Positions 29,410 through 36,818 of a DNA stretch of 64,000 nt are shown here, in pieces. The notes under the pieces were generated by a model. That model searched no databases and had not been told where the DNA came from. It worked only from the letters and a program-made list of their open reading frames with translations. The stretch's first letter is position 1. Each line of letters starts with the position of its first letter. A program made the position numbers and the translations under genes. This DNA comes from Candidatus Competibacteraceae bacterium (GTDB lineage Bacteria; Pseudomonadota; Gammaproteobacteria; Competibacterales; Competibacteraceae). The stretch lies in assembly GCA_003989065.1 (NCBI GenBank), contig RXIW01000012.1, forward strand, positions 1 to 64,000. Reading direction: 5' to 3'.

Positions 29410-29679
29410 ATGACCGAGGTGCATGCGATCGACTTTGCCGCCAAATGCCTGCTGTTGGTGTTCTATCTGTCATTACCGCCGATCATTGCCGCTTCCCTGG
29501 TCGGTACGCTGGTTAGTTTGTTTCAGGCCCTGACACAGGTTCAGGAGCAAACGCTATCGTTCGCGATCAAGTTGTTTGCAGTGGTGGTGACCATTTTTCT
29601 CACTGCACGCTGGCAGGGTGGTGAGTTGTTCAACTACGCTTTGGACATTTTCAACCATATTCCGGCCCTGTCCCGATGA
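29410..29679 (+). CDS. sctS: Type III export apparatus protein SctS
   Basis: An 89-residue FliQ-family protein with two hydrophobic hairpin helices separated by LFQALTQVQEQTLSFAIK, the family's hallmark. It packs around the SctR-SctT core of the export gate. Its stop overlaps the sctT start. Confidence 0.96.
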   Translation: MTEVHAIDFAAKCLLLVFYLSLPPIIAASLVGTLVSLFQALTQVQEQTLSFAIKLFAVVVTIFLTARWQGGELFNYALDIFNHIPALSR

Positions 29680-30461
29680 ACGACTGGGTGGAATGGCAGC
29701 ATGCCCTGATGGCTCTGGTGCTCAGCCTGCCGCGCATGATGGCGGCATTCACGTTGGTGCCGGTGTTCAGTCGCCAATCGCTGCCGGGAATGACGCGTAA
29801 TGGGGTATTGGTCAGTTTCGCCCTGATGGCCCTGCCGATCGTCATGATCGATGCTCCAGCCACGACGCCGACCTGGGTGGAAGGGCTGAGCATCGTGGTC
29901 AAGGAATTGATCATCGGCGTGCTGATCGGTTTTGGCGCGGCTATTCCCTTCTGGGTCATCGACTCGACCGGGTTTTTTGTCGACAACCAGCGCGGCACAA
30001 CCATGGCCAGTTCCATCGATCCCATGACCGGTTCGCAGACTTCGCCAATGGGGATTCTGTTGACCCAGGCGCTGGTGGTCATTTTCTTCGCCGGCGGGGG
30101 ATTGCTGATGTTTCTGGGGGCGCTGTACGAAAGCTATCGCCTGTGGCCGGTGTTTTCCTTCTTTCCGCGCCTGGATATCGACGCGATCCCCTATTGGCTG
30201 GGATTGCTGGATCGGGTCATGGGTCTGACGGTATTGCTGGCGGCGCCCGTCATCATCGCCATGTTCCTGACCGAATTCTCCATGGGCTTGATCAGCCATT
30301 CCACTCCGCAAATGAATGTCTTCTCCTTGGCCATGCCGATCAAGAGCGCGGTTGGCGTCCTGATTCTGGTGTTGTATGCATTTTTGCTATTCAGTTTCAT
30401 TGGCCAGGAATTGCTCAAGATCACGACTCATTTCGCCATCTTGGGCCAGTTGTTCCAATGA
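29676..30461 (+). CDS. sctT: Type III export apparatus protein SctT
   Basis: A 261-residue FliR-family integral membrane protein with about six hydrophobic segments. LPRMMAAFTLVPVFSRQ, FVDNQRGTTMASSIDPMTGSQTSP (positions about 103-126), and the late FSMGLISHSTPQMNVFSLAMPIK block are diagnostic. It completes the gate core and binds SctU. Four-base overlaps join it to sctS and sctU. Confidence 0.96.
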   Translation: MNDWVEWQHALMALVLSLPRMMAAFTLVPVFSRQSLPGMTRNGVLVSFALMALPIVMIDAPATTPTWVEGLSIVVKELIIGVLIGFGAAIPFWVIDSTGFFVDNQRGTTMASSIDPMTGSQTSPMGILLTQALVVIFFAGGGLLMFLGALYESYRLWPVFSFFPRLDIDAIPYWLGLLDRVMGLTVLLAAPVIIAMFLTEFSMGLISHSTPQMNVFSLAMPIKSAVGVLILVLYAFLLFSFIGQELLKITTHFAILGQLFQ

Positions 30462-31513
30462 GCGAGAAGACCGAACAACCTACACCGAAAAAACTGCGCG
30501 ATGCCCGTAACAAAGGGCAGGTGGCGTCCAGCAAGGACGTGGTCTCCGGTGCGGTGATGATCCTGTTGTTCGTGTTTCTCTGGGTCTCCGCCGATTTCTA
30601 TTATCGCCAGCTCAAGGAATTGATTCTGTTGCCGACGATGTTCGTCGGTCCCGGCTTCGATTTCGGTTATGCCTTGCAACAGGCATTCAATGGCATATTG
30701 ATGATCATGATCAAGATGATCGCGCCTCCTCTGGCGCTGGTGATCGTGGTGGTCATCGCTGCACACATGGTGCAATTTGGCCTGCTGCTGGCGTTCGAGT
30801 CGCTGAAGCCCGATTTGAACAAGATGAATCCGTTCGAGGGCGTCAAGAAGATTTTTTCCCTGAAGAATCTGATCGAATTGCTGAAATCGATCCTGAAGAT
30901 CAGCTTCTTATCGATTCTGCTCTATTTCGTCATTCGCGATAATCTGGGCGATTTGATGAAAATACCCGAATGCGGAGTGCGTTGCATACCGCTGATGTTG
31001 GGTGCGGTGATGAAGGATCTGGTCACCAATACCATATTCGCCCTGGTTATCATCGCCGGAGCAGATTTTGCGTTTCAGAAATTTCAGTTCATCAAGCAGC
31101 TGAAGATGTCCAAGGATGAAGTCAAGCAGGAATATAAGGAAATGGAGGGTGATCCGCATATCAAGAGCAAACGCCGACATCTACATCAGGAAATGCTTTC
31201 TCAAAATATGACCAACAGCGTGAAGAAATCGACAGTCGTGGTGACCAACCCTACTCGAATTGCCATTGCCCTGGAATACCGGGAGGGCGAAACGCCATTG
31301 CCCATCGTGCGCGCCAAGGGCCAAAATCTGCTGGCCAAGCGGATTATCGAGATCGCCCAGCAGGAGGGCATTCCGATCATGGAAAACGTGCCACTGGCCC
31401 GAGCTTTGCACGAGCAGGCCACAGTGGATCAATACATTCCATCTGATCTGATTCAGGCCGTGGCGGAAGTGTTGCGCTGGGTTGCTCAACTGGAGAAGCA
31501 ACGGCCGTGGTAG
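30458..31513 (+). CDS. sctU: Export switch protein SctU (YscU) with NPTR in place of NPTH
   Basis: A 351-residue protein with four N-terminal membrane helices and a cytoplasmic domain. The start EKTEQPTPKKLRDARNKGQVASSKD is family-typical. SctU proteins cleave themselves between Asn and Pro of an NPTH motif, which allows the early-to-late substrate switch. Here the motif at residues 264-267 is NPTR (codons AAC CCT ACT CGA at 31247-31258), followed by a normal IAIALEYREGETPLP. Asn and Pro are kept, but the assisting His is Arg. The operon ends at a terminator 99 bases later. Confidence 0.95.
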   Translation: MSEKTEQPTPKKLRDARNKGQVASSKDVVSGAVMILLFVFLWVSADFYYRQLKELILLPTMFVGPGFDFGYALQQAFNGILMIMIKMIAPPLALVIVVVIAAHMVQFGLLLAFESLKPDLNKMNPFEGVKKIFSLKNLIELLKSILKISFLSILLYFVIRDNLGDLMKIPECGVRCIPLMLGAVMKDLVTNTIFALVIIAGADFAFQKFQFIKQLKMSKDEVKQEYKEMEGDPHIKSKRRHLHQEMLSQNMTNSVKKSTVVVTNPTRIAIALEYREGETPLPIVRAKGQNLLAKRIIEIAQQEGIPIMENVPLARALHEQATVDQYIPSDLIQAVAEVLRWVAQLEKQRPW

Positions 31514-31611
31514 AAAAATATTTCGAGAACTTGCATTGATTGGAGGGAAGACTATCGAGTGAATGACCTTGTCTGTCTGTTTTTTCGATACTACTCTTTC
31601 ATTGTGCTCCT

Positions 31612-31636
31612 GCAATCATATGGTGATTGCCTTTTT
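31612..31636 (+). terminator. Rho-independent terminator after the sctN-U operon
   Basis: GCAATCA and TGATTGC pair around a TATGG loop and are followed by CTTTTT. It lies 99 bases past the sctU stop and before the next chaperone gene, separating two transcription units. Confidence 0.75.
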
Positions 31637-31750
31637 AAAGGTATGGTTTCTCCCCAGGTGAAAACCAGAGATGTTGTGTGTTGAGATCACCTAGGGCTAT
31701 AGCCATACCGTCATGGGCTAATATCAGGCCGATTTTTACAGGAAAAATCA

Positions 31751-32218
31751 ATGAAACTCCATGAGCTTGTAGTACAGCTAGGAAATGAGCTGGGTATTCA
31801 GAACGCAAAATTGAATGAACAAAAAGTCTGCAACTTGACCATCGGAGATAATCTCGTCATCACCATCGAGGAGGATGAGACAGGCGATGCCGCTTATCTG
31901 TCTTCCAGGCTCTGCTTTATTCCCCAAATGGAAGAGCAGCGGATTGCTCTGTTCGATGTGTTGATGGAGGCGCACTCCTTTGGTCTGGCGACCGGGGACG
32001 CTTATTTTTCGGCTACGCCTGCAACCGGGCGCGTGATCATCACTCGACGGTTCGATTTGGAAACGATCACCTGGCAAAAATTCAAGGAAGGTATCGAGGC
32101 ATTTGCCCGTGTGGTTCAGTATTGGCTCGAAGCCATTAATAGTGGATTGATTTATAATCAGAAATCGGTCGCGTCGAACCAAGACGGCTCCCAGGCGGAA
32201 GCCTGGGTTCAGATCTGA
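31751..32218 (+). CDS. CesT/Tir-type class I effector chaperone
   Basis: A 155-residue acidic protein with the CesT fold pattern: LHELVVQLGNELGIQNAKLN, NLTIGDNLVITIEEDE, an aromatic-rich middle (SFGLATGDAYFSATPATGRVII, about residues 76-97), and an amphipathic C-terminal helix. It ends AEAWVQI, like the tails of the other chaperones here. ATG 31751 follows AGGAAAA. It is cotranscribed with the presumed cargo gene 18 bases downstream. No sequence feature predicts the cargo beyond adjacency. Confidence 0.8.
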   Translation: MKLHELVVQLGNELGIQNAKLNEQKVCNLTIGDNLVITIEEDETGDAAYLSSRLCFIPQMEEQRIALFDVLMEAHSFGLATGDAYFSATPATGRVIITRRFDLETITWQKFKEGIEAFARVVQYWLEAINSGLIYNQKSVASNQDGSQAEAWVQI

Positions 32219-32236
32219 ATTCAGGGGAGGATGGCC

Positions 32237-33208
32237 ATGCCACTGGTAGGCGGTATCTCACAAGATCTCTCCACGACTTTCCAGGGGGTCGGCAATGTCC
32301 TTTCTGGAGGATGGAACCTGTTGGGTTCCGTAGTGACCCTCGATACTCAGGGCGCCATTGGCAGCCTGGGTCAGGTTCTGAGCGGTGTTGGACAGACGAC
32401 CGTTGGCTCATTGGGCGCTGTCCTCAGAACGGGCACCAATCTGGTTGCGCTGACCAGTGATGTTGTCGGTGGGACGAAGGATCTGGTCGGAGAAGGCGTC
32501 ACTTATGTTGCCCCATCGGTGGGTAACAGCACCCCGTCCGTGGTTGTCGGTAAGGGGATCGATTTGGCGCTGGGCACAGTCGATGCCTTGACTCAGATGC
32601 CTATCCAGCTTTTTGATCTTGTCGTGGGCAATACGCCTTCCAGTCATGGTCAACAATCCATCCAAGCCTCACAGGAATGGATGACCAGCGTACTGGATGA
32701 CCCGCAAACGCCACAAACCGCCAAAGCCATCATCAACGATATCGGCGGCGAATCGTTGGAATCGGGCTCTCAGGCATTGGAACGTCTCGGTGGTGGAGCC
32801 CATATCGTTTTGGATGACGGTGGCGCACATTTCGCGCAATGGGTCCAGTTGGGAGAGGTCAGCGGTGACAATCTGGTGGATCGCACGCATGCGTCATCAC
32901 ATTACAAGACAGACGATCCACGACGCAATGGTGACAATCCCACTCAATATGGTATCGATCTGCCCATGGGAAAAGGCCATCTCCTGTTTGGCACCCGCAT
33001 GGATCTGACTGTCGACCCGCCACAGGTCCAGACTTGGGTACAGGCGGAAAAACACGGTACTAGCATGAAGGAGCTTGTTCCTCATCTCAATGATTTTGTG
33101 ATTCACAAAATTACTGGGAAACAGGTTGGCCCTTCAGGATTGATCGAAAATACCGAGAAACCGCGAGATAGCAATTACCTGACTACGAGCGAGGTCGTCA
33201 TCGTTTGA
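32237..33208 (+). CDS. Probable type III effector, family not recognised
   Basis: A 323-residue protein. The first roughly 130 residues are rich in Gly, Val, Leu, Ser and Thr with a quasi-repeat such as VLSGGWNLLGSV and VLSGVGQTTVGSL. They form amphipathic segments that could contact membranes. The C-terminal half is polar, with GGAHIVLDDGGAHFAQWVQLG and a His-containing stretch. No catalytic motif is recognised. ATG 32237 (MPLVGG) sits six bases after AGGGGAGG, so it is preferred to ATG 32231, which overlaps that site. Effector status is inferred from the preceding chaperone gene. Confidence 0.6.
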   Translation: MPLVGGISQDLSTTFQGVGNVLSGGWNLLGSVVTLDTQGAIGSLGQVLSGVGQTTVGSLGAVLRTGTNLVALTSDVVGGTKDLVGEGVTYVAPSVGNSTPSVVVGKGIDLALGTVDALTQMPIQLFDLVVGNTPSSHGQQSIQASQEWMTSVLDDPQTPQTAKAIINDIGGESLESGSQALERLGGGAHIVLDDGGAHFAQWVQLGEVSGDNLVDRTHASSHYKTDDPRRNGDNPTQYGIDLPMGKGHLLFGTRMDLTVDPPQVQTWVQAEKHGTSMKELVPHLNDFVIHKITGKQVGPSGLIENTEKPRDSNYLTTSEVVIV

Positions 33209-33362
33209 TGCGTGGTGCCCATAAGTTTATGGCTGAACTTGATGTGTCCGCGCGCGAGGGTGAAATGGTAGAGGTCAAGACAGGATATTGATCTCTACGC
33301 TATCGTATCGGAAAGAAAGCTATCAGGAAGCTACCGCCTTACCGGCTCCTGAGGATAATCCG

Positions 33363-33998
33363 CTAAGCGGATTCACGATGCACCACTGCAATCCGGTTTT
33401 TCAATGCGCGTTCCAGTGCCTGTAATTGCACTTCCAGACTGGCGTCCACGACGCCCATTTCCGTTTCCAGGATGCAGCCGTGCAGATTCAAGCGCGGATC
33501 GGCGTTGATTTCGACCGCGCCGATGCTGGTATATCCAGCCAGTAACTCGCCCAAGCGCTTGCGCAATATCTGTTCTTGACTTGGATGAATGCGGATCGTG
33601 ACTTGAGGTTGATTGCTGACGATTTGCAAAGCATGACGCACCGCGCGCAGGGTCAATTCGGCATCGTCGAATTCGCCGATCAATTTTTGTAACGCAGTCA
33701 TCACCAATCCCGCGATCTTGTCTTCCACTTGCGCAAAATAATCGACGGTGCGCTCAGCCATTGCGATCATTTGCTCGGCCATTTCCATCTTGGCTTCGTT
33801 CATGCCGTCTTCGTAGCCGTTCTGCCGCTGGCGCTCGTATTCCTGCGTGGCGTTGCCGAGCAATTCCTGCGCCTGTTGCTGGGCTTCGGACAGCATCTGC
33901 TGGGTAGCCACGAACGCCTGATAGTCATTGGCTTTGAGCAACCGCGTATCGGGTTGCAGCGCGAGCGTATTCGACTTCAGGCGAATAAAGGGTTCCAT
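33363..33998 (-). CDS. sctL: ATPase stator SctL (YscL)
   Basis: The 211-residue protein has a helical, Gln/Glu/Met-rich N-terminal half and a C-terminal domain (VTIRIHPSQEQILRKRLGELL, VEINADPRLNLHGCILETEMGVVDASLEVQLQAL) matching the HrpE/YscL/FliH family. It regulates SctN and links it to the SctQ pods. ATG 33998 (MEPFIRLKS) is chosen as the family-like start and overlaps the end of sctK by 22 bases. Confidence 0.93.
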   Translation of the reverse strand: MEPFIRLKSNTLALQPDTRLLKANDYQAFVATQQMLSEAQQQAQELLGNATQEYERQRQNGYEDGMNEAKMEMAEQMIAMAERTVDYFAQVEDKIAGLVMTALQKLIGEFDDAELTLRAVRHALQIVSNQPQVTIRIHPSQEQILRKRLGELLAGYTSIGAVEINADPRLNLHGCILETEMGVVDASLEVQLQALERALKNRIAVVHRESA

Positions 33999-34648
33999 GT
34001 GGGCAGCAAATCCTTGATGAGTTTGCGTAGGAGAGGAGGCAATACGGTGGAATATTCTGGTGGTCGAGGGCCTGGAGCATTGAGACACGCCGACCAGTCC
34101 GCAGGCAGTTTCAAGGTCATCCGCCGTAGTAATGGTTGGCCGAAGGCTGCCAATTGTATGGTGCAGAAGCGGGCGCCGATCAGGCTGAAGCGCGTGCGCG
34201 GATCGAGGGTATCGGGTTCGAAGATGAAGTGCGGGATCACGCCCAGTAGCGGCGCACGTTTGGTCGCAAAATGCAGACCCTCGGCCCCTACCGCCTGTTT
34301 CAGCGAACGCAAACGCTCACCCATGACTTCCCGTTGCAATTCGTCGCTGCGCAATATCAACCCAAGATGCATGAACAGGCGTTCCAATGCCGGGCCGTCC
34401 AATAAAGCCAGCCGCGCCCAGGGATTGGTGAAATCGATGCAGTAGGTCCGCTCCAGGCTGAAGGTGCGCAGCAAATAACTGGATACCAATGCAGCCGCCT
34501 TGGGATTGGTGCTGAGTCGTCGAGCGACTGCTCCATGCGGTACTACGTCGAACCAGGAATCGTGCAGATAGACAGCCGGCTGGGTATTGAAGATCAATAC
34601 CAATTCGCGCCAGCGGCGATCGTTAGGTAAACCTATCGCTTCAGTCAT
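33977..34648 (-). CDS. sctK: Sorting-platform protein SctK (YscK)
   Basis: A 223-residue soluble protein. It lies between sctJ and sctL exactly as in Yersinia. The Trp/Asp-rich start (RRWRELVLIFNTQPAVYLHDSW) and FTNPWARLALLDGPALERLFMHLGL resemble YscK. It would connect SctD to SctQ. Similarity in this family is low, so position carries much of the weight. The start overlaps the sctJ stop (ATGA). Confidence 0.85.
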   Translation of the reverse strand: MTEAIGLPNDRRWRELVLIFNTQPAVYLHDSWFDVVPHGAVARRLSTNPKAAALVSSYLLRTFSLERTYCIDFTNPWARLALLDGPALERLFMHLGLILRSDELQREVMGERLRSLKQAVGAEGLHFATKRAPLLGVIPHFIFEPDTLDPRTRFSLIGARFCTIQLAAFGQPLLRRMTLKLPADWSACLNAPGPRPPEYSTVLPPLLRKLIKDLLPTWNPLFA

Positions 34649-35397
34649 GATCTGGCACTCTCTTGACGGCTGTGGATGCGACGCATCCGCCAGAATAGAT
34701 AGCCGTTGCCAGCTAGGGCCATTAGAAGCAGACCCCCTAAAATTGAGGCCAAGATAATCGGCCATCCAGGTTTGGTGCCTGCGTCTGCTTTATTTTCTGT
34801 CGCTAGCGTGACCAAAGGAGGCGGCGCATCTCTGGCAGGAAATAGCGCTACCGAAATATTGTCGTAATTGAGTCCATCTACGCTGTTTTGCACGATCATT
34901 TTAATCCGGGGAATTGCGTCTTCAACATCCATTCCGGGCCTGTATTTGATGAATACCGAGGCCGAGGATGGTTTAGTCGTTTTTCCATACTGAGAATCTT
35001 CGGGTAGCACAATCAAAACGCGTGCGGACAGCACACCGTCGATTTGATCGAGCGTTTCCGCAATCATTTGCGATAAGCCATAAGTGTAACGAACGCGCTC
35101 TTCCAGTGGCGAGGAAATCAATCCCTGTTTTTGGAAGATCTGGCCAAGATCGGTAAAGCGATCGCGAGGAAATCCATTGCGCTGCAAGACCTCGATGGCT
35201 TTCGCTACATCCTCTTCGGGCACCGCGATCTTGATGAATTCCTTGGTGCGGGTTTTGGTCGCCTGGATATTGTGCTCGAGCAGCACTGCCAGCATCTCGT
35301 TGCCTTCCTTCTCCGAGAGGTTGGAATACAACTCGATCTTCTGGCAGCCCACCAGTACGAAAATCAGCGCCCATCCCATTACCCAACGCCAGCGCAT
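34645..35397 (-). CDS. sctJ: Inner-membrane ring lipoprotein SctJ (YscJ)
   Basis: A 250-residue protein with a lipobox (VLVGC, lipidated Cys18), then the YscJ core: ELYSNLSEKEGNEMLAVLL, IKIAVPEEDVAKAIEVL, VRYTYGLSQMIAETLDQIDGVLSARV, and SSASVFIKYRPGM. A C-terminal membrane helix lies near 217-238. With SctD it forms the inner ring around the export gate. Confidence 0.95.
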   Translation of the reverse strand: MRWRWVMGWALIFVLVGCQKIELYSNLSEKEGNEMLAVLLEHNIQATKTRTKEFIKIAVPEEDVAKAIEVLQRNGFPRDRFTDLGQIFQKQGLISSPLEERVRYTYGLSQMIAETLDQIDGVLSARVLIVLPEDSQYGKTTKPSSASVFIKYRPGMDVEDAIPRIKMIVQNSVDGLNYDNISVALFPARDAPPPLVTLATENKADAGTKPGWPIILASILGGLLLMALAGNGYLFWRMRRIHSRQESARS

Positions 35398-35416
35398 CGA
35401 TTTAGCCCTTGTATTC

Positions 35417-35836
35417 TCAGGAACCCTTAAGCAGGGAATTCATATGTTGTTCGACGGTATTGGCGACCTGGTTGGCCAATTGGGTACTCAAGGTCACCTC
35501 ACTGACTTGCATTTGTAGATTCAATAGCGCCTGTGGAGATAAATCAGGTTGCCGGATCGCGGATTCAACCTGGACGGTCAGCTCTCGATAACCGCTGCGC
35601 ATTTTATCCAAGCTTTGTAGAATGGCGTCGCCAGGGGTCAATGGCCGTTCGAGGCGAATTTCGGCAGGCGAAGTTTTCGGCGTCGCCACCGAGTGCTCGG
35701 TGGGGGTCCGCAGCGCTTGCTGAAATCGCGCTTGATCGGCGCTATTGGCGGCCGCCAGCGGCGTGGATGTGATGGGCGCCAAATCCAGCCAGGCCAGCGA
35801 ATGGACCAGTGGTCGGGCAGTAATGGGTTCGATCAT
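35417..35836 (-). CDS. sctI: Inner-rod / needle adaptor protein SctI (YscI)
   Basis: A 139-residue protein whose C-terminal section (SPQALLNLQMQVSEVTLSTQLANQVANTVEQHMNSLLK, about residues 100-137) has the YscI/MxiI amphipathic helix pattern that lines the rod joining gate and needle. ATG 35836 has GGAG nine bases upstream; an in-frame ATG at 35863 would add nine residues. About 100 bases separate it from sctG, where Yersinia carries yscH; no yscH-like frame is seen. Confidence 0.88.
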   Translation of the reverse strand: MIEPITARPLVHSLAWLDLAPITSTPLAAANSADQARFQQALRTPTEHSVATPKTSPAEIRLERPLTPGDAILQSLDKMRSGYRELTVQVESAIRQPDLSPQALLNLQMQVSEVTLSTQLANQVANTVEQHMNSLLKGS

Positions 35837-35936
35837 GGCATGATTCTCCAACTGCAATATCATGTCCCTTTCCGATGGGAAAGGGCGCGTATCGAACCTG
35901 GCGGCCCCCACCTTACGGAGGGGGGTGGGAACAGGC

Positions 35937-36311
35937 TCAATCCGGTGGCGTTTCCGATAGACGTTGAGCCAGCGCTGCCGCCTCTTCGTCACCTGACGCA
36001 ATCGCTTCCTCCAGAATCCGATCGCGCTCGTTGATCCGACCTTGCACATGCAATGTCAAACCCAGATAGGCTTTGGCCATCGCGCTGTCCGGGTTGAGCT
36101 TGAGCGCCTGCTCGCGCAAGATCCGTTCGGCGCCGGCGGCATCGCGAAAATTGATGCGCGCCAGCGCCTGGATCAGATAGGGCCGTTCGCTATCGGGACG
36201 CAGGGCTTCCAGTGCGCCGACGATAGCGTCGGTTTGCGCGATCAGGCCATAACCACCGGCGATGAACCCCAGTTCGGCCAGTAGCTTGATGAGATCGTCG
36301 TCCATATTCAT
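35937..36311 (-). CDS. sctG: YscG-like TPR chaperone of the needle protein
   Basis: A 124-residue helical protein with TPR-like segments (LAELGFIAGGYGLIAQTDAIVGALEALRPDSE, residues about 10-41, and AKAYLGLTLHVQGRINERDRIL). In Ysc systems YscG with YscE holds the needle subunit YscF soluble before export. Position directly after the needle gene and size both fit. Confidence 0.85.
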   Translation of the reverse strand: MNMDDDLIKLLAELGFIAGGYGLIAQTDAIVGALEALRPDSERPYLIQALARINFRDAAGAERILREQALKLNPDSAMAKAYLGLTLHVQGRINERDRILEEAIASGDEEAAALAQRLSETPPD

Positions 36312-36334
36312 GAGAACCTCGGCAGGTGTGCGCC

Positions 36335-36544
36335 TTACATTTTCTGAATGATGCTCTGCGCCGTGCTTTTCAGGTTGGAGACGACCGCGCTGAGTGTGCC
36401 GTAGTAGTTGGTCATCTTGGCCATTTCCTGCTGAATTTCGATCATGCCCTTCATATCGTTGGTATCGACGGTTTTCATCTTGTCTTCGAGGGCTTGTTGC
36501 GACAACTGGGCGTTGCTGGACAAGGTGCTGATGTCAAAGCTCAT
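36335..36544 (-). CDS. sctF: Needle subunit SctF (YscF)
   Basis: A 69-residue protein with the two-helix needle subunit pattern and the conserved C-terminal part LSAVVSNLKSTAQSIIQKM. It polymerises into the hollow extracellular needle. The ATG is followed by SFDISTLSS, a typical Ser-rich early-substrate start. It lies between yscE-like and yscG-like genes encoding its chaperones. Confidence 0.93.
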   Translation of the reverse strand: MSFDISTLSSNAQLSQQALEDKMKTVDTNDMKGMIEIQQEMAKMTNYYGTLSAVVSNLKSTAQSIIQKM

Positions 36545-36575
36545 GGCGGTGCTCCTTCGGTGGCGGTTGGCGATT

Positions 36576-36818
36576 TCAGGTGGGGTGATAGGCGCGCCAC
36601 ACTTTGGTGACGACCTCGGTGGCGGCTTCAAGTCCCTGGCGAACCTTGTTGAGTGTGGCGAACTCGCTAGGCGTGACGCCGGCATCCATTTGCCGCTTGA
36701 TGGCCCGCATGCTGTCGGCCAGTTTTTCCAATAAGGCATCCCGTTCCGTTCCCCGCTCGTCCTCCATGAGTTGCTGCTGGGTGGAAAACCACGGTTCGGG
36801 GCTTGATTCGTCATTCAT
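36576..36818 (-). CDS. YscE-like needle co-chaperone
   Basis: An 80-residue charged helical protein (ERDALLEKLADSMRAIKRQM, ATEVVTKVWRAYHPT). YscE is a small helical hairpin that stabilises YscG and YscF. The position between sctD and sctF and the small size match yscE. Sequence identity is too short to be decisive. Its start overlaps the sctD stop by eight bases. Confidence 0.72.
   Translation of the reverse strand: MNDESSPEPWFSTQQQLMEDERGTERDALLEKLADSMRAIKRQMDAGVTPSEFATLNKVRQGLEAATEVVTKVWRAYHPT

Noticed and set aside
33357..33373. AATCCGC-TAA-GCGGATT hairpin at the end of sctL
   Set aside because: It overlaps the sctL stop and has no T-run on either strand, so I do not call a terminator.
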